From positions 32,811,521 through 32,875,520 of the forward strand of contig NC_058193.1 in assembly GCF_907165205.1 (NCBI RefSeq): a stretch of 64,000 bases of DNA, in the 5' to 3' direction. Both the position numbers and the translations under genes were made by a program. A model generated the notes under the pieces. It worked only from the letters and a program-made list of their open reading frames with translations, was not told the DNA's origin and did not search any database. Position 1 is the stretch's first letter. Each line of letters opens with the position of its first letter. This DNA comes from Coccinella septempunctata (Eukaryota; Arthropoda; Insecta; Coleoptera; Coccinellidae). Below, piece after piece: positions 11,601-23,037 of this stretch.

Positions 11601-12436
11601 CTTTTCACAGAAACAACTGGGGAAATGCTCGTAACTTAACTGCCATTAATTTTCCATTGGAAGTTCTTCAGAGGAATCCTTAAATACTCTTGTTAGACAT
11701 ACACAAACTCTTGAATCATCAGTACTCTACCCTCTAGCACTTTCGCAATTCCAGAGATGTTTAAGGCATTCACAATATTCTTATCCCCACTTGCCTTTTC
11801 TCAGGTGGACGGAAATAACCAGACTGAGGTTTCCCCGTTGTTTCTTCAAGATGTTCGTCATTTACGACCGCCTCTATCTGGTCGGAGGTGCAGGCTTCGA
11901 GACCAAGAAAGATCCGACCACGTCCAGCATTGGGGCGATAGACATGTGGGACGTGAAGAGGCTAAAATGGGCTCACGCAGCCGAAATGGTCATTCCCAGA
12001 CATGGACATTCGGTCTCTTTCATCGGTACGCAATTCTTGATCATTGGCGGCGTGACGACGATCTACATGAGGGCCTTAAATAACGCGGAATGTTTCTGCG
12101 TTCAGAGAGGTGAGAAAACGGTTCTAAAAGGTTCAATCTGTGAAGATAGAAGGTGGAATGTGTTTGAATGCGTTACTGGAATTGCTGGCATATGTAGACC
12201 GGTTTCGAGATCATTGTCCCTCATCAGTACAGTGTAGCGTTAAACATTCCAAGTTTGATATTTCAATATAAGCCCACAGCTGAATTGTTTTTCAGTTCAG
12301 TAGTTGGCGGTATCAATAAATCATTAATCATCAGAATTTTTCAGGGAGATGGGTTAGAGGAGTTGCCCCTTTACCATTGCCAATATCTGGACATGCTTCA
12401 GTCACTCTACCACCGGCCATGTTGATAACACGTTGA
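5602..12436 (+). CDS. BTB-BACK-IQ-Kelch protein (18 exons, ~1151 aa)
   Basis: Exons: 5602-5817, 5874-5935, 6001-6115, 6436-6668, 6736-6826, 7151-7309, 7363-7586, 7771-7891, 7948-8077, 8213-8444, 8498-8707, 8961-9276, 10197-10504, 10727-10986, 11141-11327, 11388-11582, 11805-12109, 12345-12436. Every junction is GT-AG and the phases sum to one 1152-codon frame ending in TGA. Residues ~1-365 look disordered and Ser/Lys-rich. A BTB domain follows at ~368-450 (DCKVYIDNEEFNCHLLVLQC), then BACK at ~451-610, a charged linker, an IQ-type motif near 759-778 (AALIIQQAFKQYMMRKK), and Kelch repeats from ~815 to the end (TFGGLD, YLVGGAD, LAIGGQD, WAAGGLS, YLVGGAG, LIIGGV). BTB-BACK-Kelch proteins usually act as Cullin-3 substrate adaptors; an IQ motif would bind calmodulin or a related light chain. 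The long N-terminus and the IQ insertion between BACK and Kelch are unusual. I cannot assign an orthologue. Confidence 0.9.
9277..9324 (+). other. Alternative 3' end: retained intron giving a Kelch-less isoform
   Basis: If the donor CCC|GTAAGT at 9277 is not used, the frame stays open for 15 more codons (VSNAKTPKKVNNVTS) and stops at TAG 9322-9324. An ATTAAA hexamer lies near 9480. This would produce a ~718-aa BTB-BACK protein without IQ and Kelch. It is a prediction only; the donor is strong and the full-length frame is clearly maintained downstream. Confidence 0.3.
9591..9647. mobile_element. Miniature palindromic remnant of the ACAGGGTGAGTC inverted-repeat family
   Basis: TACAGGGTGAGTTTTTGACT at the left and AAAGACTCACCCTGTA at the right are inverted copies of the family ends, separated by about 20 bp. 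It sits in intron 12 of the Kelch gene. It looks like an internally deleted copy of the longer elements described at 41475, 51417, 54791 and 56641. Confidence 0.65.
9946..9976 (+). other. Candidate 31-nt cassette exon in intron 12 of the Kelch gene
   Basis: A pyrimidine-rich tract ending in TTTTACAG precedes 31 bases and is followed by a consensus donor GTAAGT at 9977. Inclusion after exon 12 would read GGPSVK and then TGA, so it would act as a poison exon. It may be a chance splice-site pair. Confidence 0.2.
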
Positions 12437-13011
12437 TATTAAGAAGATTTCCATTGCATATAGGCCCAAATTGTTCTTTTCTGATTCCTCTTATGTAGTT
12501 TCGAATTCCCCTTTGTGATTTTTATAGATAAAATATTTCGTGCTCTGGAGTTTACGATCTCTTCATCGTTTGAAAGGATCGTGAATATTTTTACATCATT
12601 TTCACTCGAATGGAAAAACAATTTGAATGTGGAAAGTTTGGATTGATGCATGAAAATAAACATAAATGTGAAGACATTTTCTTGATTCCTAATAGCACGA
12701 AAATGATTATTCTCTATGTCTATGGTTACAAAACATTTCATTCCATTCGCATAAACATACTGATAAAATGACCATTAAAATCTTGTTACAAATAAACTTT
12801 TGAAATTAGATATGTTATTGCTGCTATTATCTATACTAATGTGTTATTCATACCCTTATTACCATGAAATAGAAAAAAACTCATTTCTTCGTACTGTATC
12901 GTTTATTCTTAGGGTCCTTTTGAACAGAATTTTTTTGAGGTAGGTGCTCAGACTTCACTAGGCCTGAGTTGAATATCAGTGCTGACGTTTTGTTAGGTTC
13001 AATCACTATTT
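12437..13011. other. Convergent intergenic region with polyadenylation signals
   Basis: This is the shared 3' space of the plus-strand Kelch gene and the minus-strand SDR gene. Plus-strand AATAAA hexamers lie at 12655-12660 and 12791-12796. A minus-strand AATAAA (TTTATT on plus) lies at 12902-12907, about 105 bp past the SDR stop. No other coding signal is seen. Confidence 0.55.
12902..12907 (-). terminator. Polyadenylation signal of the second SDR gene
   Basis: AATAAA on the minus strand, about 105 bp downstream of the TGA at 13012-13014, at a normal distance for an insect 3' UTR. Confidence 0.45.
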
Positions 13012-16000
13012 TCAACTAATCCTCTCTTCAGGAGACAGCTTCACCAATTCTTCAGTCCTTTTCCATATCTCATCGCAAAATTTCTGATCCTTGAGAATTG
13101 ACGGTTTGAAAAAGCGCAGGAGGTAGCTGAAATGCTGTCCTGTTTGATCTCTTAGTTCATCGCTTGTAACCACATGGAATATTGTCTGTGCTCCTCCGAA
13201 AGAATCCTGGAAATAAATCAGAAATATAATGCTGAGGATGTTGGAATATTGTTTATCAACTTCAAATTCAGATAATTTTTATGGATTCATTCAAAGATCT
13301 GTGAAAAACTACAGCTTCCCCAATGAGTTGGTGTAACCTTAAAAGATGATCAGAAACATTGTTCTACTATCCAGCTGGTTTTTTCTATACTTTGATCCTG
13401 CACTGCTTAGGAAAACCCTTTTCATCTAGTTGGAGCCCTGTATAAAAAATCGTATCCTCTTCATTCTTATGTCCTGAAGATCATCTTCTGATGAAAACAC
13501 AGCTGGAAGCTTTTTCAATGTTTTCGAGACGCGTATTTCCCAGAAAAATCTTCCTAGATCTAAATTTGCTACATATTCTAAAAGAACCACTTTTTTTAGT
13601 AATAAATCTCGAAAATTCATCGACCTTGTTGCAATCGTTCGGTCTTGATGAATTTTTAACTGACCTCACCTTTTTGGGAATTTTTCGAAGGTCAGCTTTC
13701 GAGTCGTTTATCTCTCAATAAAAGTAACCGTAGATGGAAATGTGATACATATTCTGAAAGAACAACTCTTCTAGTAATAATTCTGAGAATTTCATCTATC
13801 TCGGCGCAACCGATCGGTCTTTACGAATTTTTAACTTAACCCAACTTTTTCAGAATTTTTCGAAGGTCAGCTTTCGAGTGGTCTATCTCTCGATAAAAGT
13901 AACCGTAGGGCGTAGATGGAAATGTGATACATATTCTGAAAGAGCAACTCTTCTAGTAATAAATCTGAGAATTTCATCCATCTCGGCATAACCGTTCGAT
14001 CTTGAGGAAATTTCAGCTAACCCAATCTTTTTGTGAATTTTTCGAAGGTCAACGTTCTACTAGTTTTTCTTCCAGGAAAATTATAGTAGATATAAATCTA
14101 ATACATATTCTGAAAGAGCAACTCTTCTAGTAATATATCTGAGAATTTCATCTACCTCGGCGCAACTGTTCGATCTTGACGAATTTTTAACTGAACCTAT
14201 CTTTTTCAGGATTTTTCGAAGGTCAGCTTTCGAGTCGTTTATCTCCCAATAAATGTAACCGTAGATTGAAATGTGATACATATTCTGAAAGAGCAACTCT
14301 TCTAGTAATAAATCTGAGAATTTCATCCATCTCTGCGCAACTGTTCGGTCTTGACGAATTTTTAACTGAACCCATCTTTTTGGTAATTTTTCGAAGATCA
14401 ACTTTTGATACGCGTATCTCCCAGAAAAATCATGGTAGATCTAAATTAGATACATATTCTGAAAGAACAAACTCTTCTAGAAGTAAATATTCAAAAAAAT
14501 TCTCATATTAGTAGACCATGGCCCTTGCCAAAGACCTAGTTGCAAAGCCTTAAAAAGTTAGTAACGACACTTTTGAGGGACTTAAAAACTAAAACACAGT
14601 AACTGATGTTACTTACTGTTCCACAAATCGACAACACAACCCCCGTGACCGTGTCGAAGAACCGACTTTTAGCTATAACAGAAGCCCTTCGGAAAATGTC
14701 GGTTTTCACAGCACCTGGATCGACCGAATTGGCTCTAATACCGTATTTCTTGAGTTTTTTAGCGAATTCCTGAGCTGCCAGTACGTCGCACAATTTCGAA
14801 TTGCTGTACAGATCCTTGAGGGTCGTGGTTCCATCCTTTTTTATCAGATTGAAATTTTCCATGGTGAGGTTGTTGCTGAATATGGAGATCGATCCCAGGA
14901 ACATGATCCTCGCAGAATCGGAGGCTTTCAGGAGATCTGAAATATAGAACATAGATAATCTTTGAATTCAACACATCATCAGTAGGAACTCCATTTTGCA
15001 GTGTAACTTTATGGGGTGAAAGTGTATTGGCGTTTCCCTAAGCAAAGCTTAGGGCTTGTTTAGGTGCTATTGGTCAAAACTTGACTAAATACTTCATATT
15101 ACTATACTCCATTCAGATTTATTTTAGCAGTCGGTTGGCCATGAAATAATTTTCTCAAGTTTTTGTAACTAGAACGAAGTAAGGTTGGCACTCATGAAAG
15201 GTCGCTAATGTCATAACGCCGTTGCCACAACTAATATCAATTTTCATTACGAAAATGCCGAATCTGATTGAAAAAAGAGACAGGGTTTCAGGAAATGCTA
15301 TTTAGAATTCAGGTCCTCTCATTCAAATAGTTATACCCTGATATTCTAAAATCCACAATACGTCAGACGGTAGCGAACATATTCAATGTAAGAGAATTTA
15401 TATAATGTTTCATCTGAATCTAAACGACTTATATTTCAGCTGAATATTTACACAATCAGAAAGATTGTGAATGTTGAGGATGACAAAAAATTTCTGAGAA
15501 TTTTCTGTTTGAGTGAATTAATGCGAAAAGTTAACTACAGGATTTTCGATTAATGTCATCGTAGAATAAGTTCCCGAAAATTGATTTTTCTATTTTTCAT
15601 TTGGCTTGTCCTATACATTGTGAATGTCTTAAGGTACCAATAAATACCTAATTATTATTATTATATCAATGTATTAAGATGAACAGCCACAAATACGCGC
15701 CAGTTGTCCTGTTAATTGTTTATTCATGTGAAATTTTTGTTCAAAGCTGAAGTTCATCTTGACTTTAAACTTCCTTTAATTTCTTTCACTTATATTGATG
15801 CATGATGATTTTTGTTGAAGAACTTAACATTCTTGTAATTATCTGTTAATTCCTTCGGGAGATACCCATTCCCAACCCCTGCATCATATGCATTTCATCT
15901 TCGGGTTAATATTTTTGAAATCTATAACTGATTTGACGTATTCAAACTTCAGCGAAAGAAGATAACGAACATTAACTCTTCTCAAGCTAGTACATATTAT

Positions 16001-16889
16001 GATATTATACTGATCTCTTGTATTTTCCATGCAAATAACTGGATTTGGTATGCCTTCAATCAGTTTGTATAAACTCCAATTATGTTCGTCACATATTTTT
16101 CGAAGACATTCGACATTGTGATAAATTACGAAACAACAGAAACTTTTACGTAGAACGGGCAACATAGCCTTGATTTAAAACCCAAAAAATGTCAAAAATG
16201 TTTTGACAAGCTTCATAACCCCACATTTTCGTACTATACAGAGTGAAATGTGTCAAATTTCCATGGCCAACCGACTGCTAAAATAGAAGTGAATGGATTA
16301 TAGGTAGATTATAGGTCTCACCTAGCAGGAGATGTGTCAGCAGGAATGCACCGAAATAATTGACCTGCATAACAGTGTTCAAGCCATCTTCGGTAGCCAA
16401 TTTAGCTCCAACTCCAATGCCAGCATTATTGATCAGTATGTCGATCTTCTTTTCGGTTTTTTTCAGAACATTCGCGAATTCCCTGGTTAATTTGAGTGAA
16501 GAGAGGTCCAGGTACTTGTAGGAGATCTGATCGTTGCCAGTCTTTCGTTTGATTTCTTCAACAGTTCTTTCAGCATTGTCGCGATCTGCTATGATCACTC
16601 TGCAACCCCTAGAGGCTAGGAGGGCACTCGTGGCATATCCCAACCCTATGAAAATAAAAGAATCAGAATGATCTCATGAAATATCTAAGGATTTATATTG
16701 TAAAAAATCATTTCGACTTTGTATTAACCTAGGAGAAGAATTCTTTATGAACTGCAACGTACCTGAGTTTCCACCAGTTACCAAGGCTGTTTTACCGACT
16801 AAACATGTTAAACTATCAGATTTTCGACTAACAAAAAGCCTGATGCAGAGGTAGAGCGTTAAGAGTAGAAGAAAGACTAAGAGAAGCAT
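13012..16889 (-). CDS. Short-chain dehydrogenase/reductase, retinol-dehydrogenase-like (complete, 321 aa)
   Basis: Four minus-strand exons at 16763-16889, 16322-16645, 14617-14936 and 13012-13206 give 966 bp, in phase throughout, ending in TGA. The N-terminus MLLLVFLLLLTLYLCIRLFV is a typical signal-anchor helix. The nucleotide-binding motif TGGNSGLG spans the first splice site. IADRD, NNAGIG, a LGS serine and YSNSK (YxxxK) complete the classical SDR active site. The last exon starts DSFGGAQTIFHVVTSDELRD, matching the family's GAQT...V.S.E.. C-terminal block. Length and anchoring fit microsomal retinol or lipid dehydrogenases; the substrate is not deducible. The exon layout mirrors the SDR at 165-1499, so the pair probably arose by duplication. 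The last intron (13207-14616) is enlarged by a ~176-bp tandem repeat. Confidence 0.92.
13480..14490. repeat. Satellite-like tandem array, ~176-bp period, about six units
   Basis: The marker ATACATATTCTGAAAGA and variants recur at about 13569, 13745, 13927, 14101, 14277 and 14450, spacings 173-182 bp. Each unit also carries CTTCTAGTAATAAATCTGAG, a CGATCTTGACGAATTTT-type box and TTTTTCGAAGGTCA. The outer units carry an ACGCGTAT...CCCAGAAAAAT variant, while the inner ones carry TCGTTTATCTC...AATAAAAGTAACCG. The array lies wholly inside the last intron of the SDR gene. It gives open frames of 60-106 codons on both strands that are artefacts of the repeat. Confidence 0.85.
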
Positions 16890-19800
16890 TTTTGACCGAA
16901 GAAATGGATGGAGTTGATGATTTCGATTGCGATAAAAGTTGAAGATTGTGAACTCGCATCGAATAGAAAATGATGGCTAATTAAGAGATAACATTGAAAC
17001 TGTCCAATTTGGCGGCAGTAGCGTAGATAATGTTTACGACTCCAGTATTTATTTAAAGCTCGAATATCACTGCTGCATTTAGCTCGTCATTTCAAATATT
17101 GAACGATTGGGGACAAAAAAAATTTGATTTGTCCCCAAATTTTCACAGTTAGTGTGGTGAAAGTTGTTTTTTTTAAATATTCATGTATCATAGTTTCTGA
17201 ACATTCCGCTTGAGCATTGTGCTTTCAAGAAATGCATGACACTATGGTCAGAACCAATAGTTCCAAATTCATCACCTTAAAATGTTTTTGAGGAAGAAAT
17301 TAGAACGCCTATGATTTATACATTCAAATCACTCATGATCGATAACCCAAAAGCGAACTTTCAAATTTGAATTTCAAATACGATAACAGGATAAAATGCG
17401 AATTCTCCAAAATGATTTCAAATAATCATGGATTATATAAGTTTGTGTTTTAATTCTTCATTGCAATTTTGAAAAGATGTGGCTGAAGTGTATTACGAAA
17501 GATTCATCTTCATGAAAGTATCCTCAAAAATAAAAAGCAAATGGGATATCCTGATTGATAAAGGTCCTTCATTTGGCAAGATCAAAATCATTCAGGAAAA
17601 GTCGTTTTTCCACTAACTGCAAAATATCAATTCGCTATGACTCTTTACGATAAAACTACACACAAAATTGGTAGCAGTAACTCATTATAAATCAATTTGT
17701 ATTTGATGAAGAGTTAAAAGGAAATTACCTATTGTCCAATCGCCCTTGAAATGAACGAAATAAGGAAAACTACAATATTATCGTACATTTTCCTTTCAAA
17801 CGAAAAACGATAACATCAATCCAGAGAGATATTTCGGCTTCAATTCGTATTCATTCATCAATCAGCAATTCCAGATAAAAATCTAGCCCCCAGGAATCTT
17901 CCCCATCTATCACTCAATATGTGTAACGCAACTTGTGAAAGTTTGTTTACTCCGGGCTTAATGTGTTTGGGAAATTCTATATCTGGAAAAGCGTGGCTGC
18001 TTCAGAGTACCCACAATCTAGTAGGTCGAGGTCAGGGCCAGGGCAGACTTGATCTGATGTGTTGGTTTTTGGTCGATTCTGCACAGGCGCTCTGAGTTTA
18101 AGGAAAAGGGAAAAAGGTTGTATTGAACCCTTCCATGTTCTTCACAATAATGGAGAAAGAGTCGGAGATATTTTAGCTGTTCGACAATATGATTCTTAAA
18201 AAGGGAAATGGGGTGGCAAAAATCTAGACCAATATAATTTCATTGAGGAAAATGTACCTATACAAGGTGTTACACGTTAAACGGTAATCTGGAATGTGAA
18301 ATATCAACAAATATCATAAATTTCATCAGCCCTTTCCTGTACGATCCTACGTTCTAGTGTATGGGCTATTTACTTTTATTACCACAATAAATATTTATCT
18401 ATAATTTCCCTAATTATTCCTCGAGTAGCACAACATCGAATATTCAGTGTTAAAAAAGAAAAACATATGCATTTCGTATATCTTATCTATATAATATGGA
18501 TTATATATAATCTTTTCAATTTTATCATACCAAAAAAAAATATTGTTTGTAAAAAATATGAAGGTCAACAAACATACTCCCATAATTCACAGTAGTCGTG
18601 AATTGACCATATGATTTGATTTAATTAATTTTCCAGTTTGTTATTTTACTGTTGTTGAATTTGTGAGAGGAATTTGCTCAAATTAGCTTGAATTCCTTCG
18701 TTATTTTCGTTTGGTGTGTTTATGTGTGCTTCCTAATTCACTTACAGGTACAATATTTCTTGAGAAAACAACTTCCAACAATGATTCTTTCTATCCAACA
18801 GGACTTTCAAGGGAAATTGTTGTGGAAATCAGTGACGAATCTAACCAAACTCAATAGTTGCCACAAGTCTCAAGAAAATCCTTCTAAAATTACCACAACT
18901 GCTCACTCAATTTAAAAACATAAGAAAATCTTAAATGTTCAAAAGTGAGGAAGTTGTTCCGACGCTTGGGAAAATGACACAAGTATTCTCCTATGTAGTT
19001 CTTCTTTTACAAATGGTAGCTTTCATATTGATTGTACTGATACTTTTTTATCTTATTCAATTGAGGTATACGATGAGTGTTTTAAGTAGTTGAGATTGAA
19101 TGTGTTCATTAGTGATCATAATGTGACACTATTTACATATAAATATCATTACTGGGTTTGTTATTAAACTCATTTTTCTGTTACTCAATCTTATCCACTG
19201 GTGATGACAGAGAAACCATTAAATTGAATAGTGCACTTGAGATTTTTAATTTCCTACTCAAATATCCTGCCTGAAACATACTAAAAATGTTGGGTTACTA
19301 TTCAAAGTGAATTGAATTGAAGCAAAAAAATAGTTTAATATATTTTGTTCAATACTGGTACCTATTTTAATTATATTAATGATCGAAATCGATGTGAACA
19401 GTTCACAGATGAGGTTCTGTTCTATTGAAAATTCAATATATTAGTATATAGCTAATATTTTGCCTGACCTGTCCATAAGGTAACCTAGGCTATGGTCTCT
19501 AAGGAGTGTTGAAATGATTATGAATTTCGAGGATGGATTTCTTCCAAACAAAATTTAATGTAGGTAAGTGAAACTTTTTTTTTACTTCAAAACTATATAA
19601 TCGAGATTATAATTCAACACAGTTAAAACGTCCGACAACCTTTTTATTGTGTCAGCATTTTCTGCCTGAATTTTTCTGGAAATTTCGAGAAAAACCGTTG
19701 TCTTCGCACTGTAGTAAGTAATGATACCTGCAAGAGTAGGTTATATTATATTGAAGAGGGGCTTTAGGAAGGATAAATGGCAGGCACAGTTTCTACCGGA

Positions 19801-20555
19801 AGTTACGTGGGTGTGTGACGTCAGAGATGGCGAATCCAGGGGTGTAGAGCCTGCAGATTTGCATGCCTCTCCAACAAGGCTTATAATTGGACGTGAAAAA
19901 TTGCCTCATTTATCTATAGATGCTATTCTGACTACGACTCCATACTGCATGCCTTTTCATCATCTAAAAATCAATATATTCGTGAGAATAATCAGCAGCC
20001 ATATGAAACTTCTTGAACAAAATTGACAAACAACATTTGGCATTCCTTGCAGAGGGGTTTTGATTCAAATTTTCTGGGGAGATTATTGAGTAGATACAAA
20101 AATTGAAATTCCCAATCTGAATCTAATATTGAATTTATTCGAATTTAAGTTTGGTCAGGAAATGTTGGTTTCACTTATGTAAGTTGTAGTCAAAGTATAA
20201 ACCCTTAAGGTATTCTTATTCTATAAAATCTCAACAGCGACTATGAATGCAAGGAAACATTTTAAGGATGGACTATATTAAATTTATTAATATAAAAAAT
20301 GACGATAGAGGTTACTGTCTCTGAGATCTTTATATATTCTCATTATGAAAATAATGAAATGACACAAACTGCAAAATTTTTGAACACATCATAGTCCGAA
20401 AAATTTTCATGGACTTAGATTTCTATTCCTCACCGGTGAGTTCAAATAAGAATCATAGTTCTCAAAATTCAAACATTTCACCATAAAATACGCCTTCAAA
20501 TCGAAAAGTTATTTTCATCATATTCCACAAAGATTCATTGGAAACGACTGATTTT
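16890..20555. other. Gene-poor intergenic region
   Basis: AT-rich sequence upstream of the second SDR start. I see no convincing exon, RNA gene or transposon end. A GC-richer patch at about 17990-18100 contains a nuclear-receptor-like extended half-site TCGAGGTCA. Open frames at 18688 and 19721 have no recognisable protein content. Confidence 0.4.
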
Positions 20556-20559
20556 TAAT

Positions 20560-22050
20560 CCTCCTCAAATGGAAAAACCTCTTCAAAAACATCTCTCCTA
20601 AATCACCTCAAAAACCACATCCCCAGAATTACTCCCTCAAATTGACCTTTCCAGAAACACTTACAAGAAACACCAGTTCAAAATGAACTTACCAAAAACA
20701 CTCTCTAAATAAACTTCCCAAATGCATCTGTTTTCTGTATGAAGCAACCTGTCCAAAAGTACCCTTCTGTACTTCTAAAAGAATTTTTATGAAAGCACCT
20801 ATCTGAAAGAACTCCTAGAGCATCTTCTCAAAAGCACATCTTCAAAAACAACTCTTCGAAAGATTCTCCCCCAAGCTCCTTTTCCAATTAACCTTTCCAA
20901 AGGCACCTTTCCATATTACCCTTTCAAGAACTATTTCTCAAAGTGTATCTCACGAAGCACAATTCTCCAAAAGCGCCTCTCAGAAAACATTTATTCAAGA
21001 GCACCTTTCAGAAAACATTTTTTCAAAAGCGCCTCTCTGAAAGTACCTACCCAAAAGTACTTCTCCAAAGGTACCTCTTCCAAATAATCTTTCCAGGAAC
21101 ACCTCTCTTACAGCACCTCTTTAAAAGCACCTCTCAGAAAACATTTTTTTAAAAGCGCCTATCTAAAAGTACCTTCACAAAAGTACCTTCCCAAAAGTAC
21201 CTTCCCAAAAGTACCTTCCCAAAAGTACCTTCCCAAAAGTACCTTCCCAAAAGTACTTCTCCAAAGGTGTCTCTTCCAAATCATCTTTCCAAAAGCACCA
21301 ATCTTACAGCACCTCTTCAGAAGCACCTCTGCAAATGCACTTCCCCAGAAGAAACTCCATAAAAACACCTCTCCTAGAGCAGATCTCTAAAAGCATTTCT
21401 CCAAAAGCACTTCTCCAAAAGCGCCTCTCAGAAAACATTTATTCAAGAGCACCTTTCAGAAAACATTTTTTCAAAAGCGCCTCTCTGAAAGTACCTACCC
21501 AAAAGTACTTCTCCAAAGGTACCTCTTCCAAATAATCTTTCCAGGAACACCTCTCTTACAGCACCTCTTTAAAAGCACCTCTCAGAAAACATTTTTTTAA
21601 AAGCGCCTATCTAAAAGTACCTTCACAAAAGTACCTTCCCAAAAGTACCTTCCCAAAAGTACCTTCCCAAAAGTACCTTCCCAAAAGTACTTCTCCAAAG
21701 GTGTCTCTTCCAAATCATCTTTCCAAAAGCACCAATCTTACAGCACCTCTTCAGAAGCACCTCTGCAAATGCACTTCCCCAGAAGAAACTCCATAAAAAC
21801 ACCTCTCCTAGAGCAGATCTCTAAAAGCATTTCTCCAAAAGCACTTCTCCAAAAGCACTTCTCCAAAAGCACTTTTCCAAAAGCACTTTTCCAAAAGCAC
21901 TCCTCCAAGAGCACTTCTCCAAAAGGACCTGTCCAAAAGCACCTGTCCAAAAGCACCTGTCCAAAAGCAACTTTTCAGGAGCACATCTCCACGAGTACCT
22001 CTCCAAAAACGTCTTTCCAAAAGCACCTCTCCGAAGACTCCAGTTAAAAA
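20560..22050. repeat. Pyrimidine-skewed minisatellite built on a 14/15-bp unit (CTTCTCCAAAAGCAC)
   Basis: Nearly 1.5 kb consists of degenerate copies of CTTCTCCAAAAGCAC and relatives (ACCTTCCCAAAAGT, CACCTCTCAGAAAACATTT). The plus strand is very poor in G. Because most units are 15 bp (five codons), several frames stay open on both strands and read as SKSTSPK- or EKCFWRSAFG-like peptides; these are translation artefacts. Copies are most regular at 21170-21260, 21610-21690 and 21825-21970. Confidence 0.9.
20973..21854. repeat. Higher-order tandem duplication (~448 and ~434 bp) inside the minisatellite
   Basis: The segment from GCGCCTCTCAGAAAACATTT at 20973 repeats from 21421 almost base for base. 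The first copy has five runs of ACCTTCCCAAAAGT and the second has four, so the copies differ by one 14-bp unit. This points to recent unequal exchange. Confidence 0.85.
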
Positions 22051-22059
22051 AAACCCACA

Positions 22060-22720
22060 AGAGTTTAATCAATAATGAAACTCGCAACATATCAATTTGT
22101 CTTATAGCTTAAACTCAGATCTAGAAGCCCTTCCTCAACTCCATTTACGAACTGCACAATTTAATCGCAGAAAACCAATTCCGCAAAACATATCATCTTT
22201 CCCATCTAACAATTGGTCGTTTAATTAATTAAAAACCTTAATAACCCGTCGCATAAAGAATTCCTCCAGTAGCGACGCCCAAATCGGGTTAAGAGGCTCT
22301 AATTAGCAATCAACGCTAACGGATAAGAAAGGGGGCAACACGGAGGCTTGTGGGGGTGGTGCTGGGAGGCAGAAGGAGGAGAAGCTCCGCTGTCGTGGGT
22401 GCGAACTTGAACCATTTGGAAAGGCCCCGGGTAGCTCGCTATATCGATTATAACGCGCTGCGAACTTTGACATTTTAGGATGGAGCACATGGGCGTAGAA
22501 ATGATGGAACCTCTCATTTGTCCATACCGGATTATGTAGGAACAACGGTAGTTTATTAGAGGGATGTTCTGACGGACATGAGGGACCATTTATACAGGCT
22601 CTTTTTGGAAGAAAATCCAACTCATCAAAATGAACCATTTCACTTAAAATCACGTATAGGTATAGATAACTTTCTCAAACAGCTTCATCGTATTTTCCTG
22701 TGGAATTCGATTTACAATTC
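22060..22720. other. Non-coding stretch with homeodomain-like sites and a GC-rich patch
   Basis: 22140-22320 is AT-rich and holds TTAATTAATTAA and CTAATTAGCAATC, typical homeodomain core sites. 22320-22450 is GC-rich. Overlapping open frames on the two strands here have no recognisable domain. It may be regulatory; nothing else is supported. Confidence 0.3.
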
Positions 22721-22726
22721 AAATGC

Positions 22727-23030
22727 ACAGGGTGTTCCATCGCGAGTAAGGCGGAGAATATCTCGGAGTATATACGAGAGAATTGTAATTTTGAGGTTAA
22801 AGCAAATGGTCCAGCTGTTTTTGGTACTATGTAACCCAATGAGCTTTTTAGGCGAACCATCAATATTGTTTTTGATTGCCTTGTGGATTACATAGAATGT
22901 CTCAATACTCTCAATTGCTCAATTGTTGTTAGTTTTCTGGTTTTTAAGAAGAAATTAACAATTGCATTTCAGATACTATCTTTAGGGAGCTGAAAAATTA
23001 TATATGAAAGACCACACTATTACACCCTGT
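22727..23030. mobile_element. Possible small insertion bounded by ACAGGGTGT / ACACCCTGT
   Basis: ACAGGGTGT at the left and ACACCCTGT at the right are inverted and about 300 bp apart. The inverted match is only nine bases, so this may be two unrelated element ends. Confidence 0.3.
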
Positions 23031-23037
23031 ATAAACA

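Noticed and set aside
13480..14490. Regularly spaced repeats considered as a CRISPR array
   Set aside because: The unit and spacer repeat together at ~176 bp, so it is a tandem satellite in a eukaryotic intron.
13426..14511. Open frames of 62-106 codons within the SDR intron
   Set aside because: They repeat with the ~176-bp array and occur on both strands.
20943..22090. Several 69-92-codon frames on both strands with repeats such as SKSTSPK and EKCFWRSAFG
   Set aside because: They are the 15-bp minisatellite translated in different frames; none has a start, splice or domain context.
22299..22653. Overlapping 96- and 116-codon minus-strand frames in the GC-rich patch
   Set aside because: GC-rich composition explains the lack of stops; no domain or splice sites.
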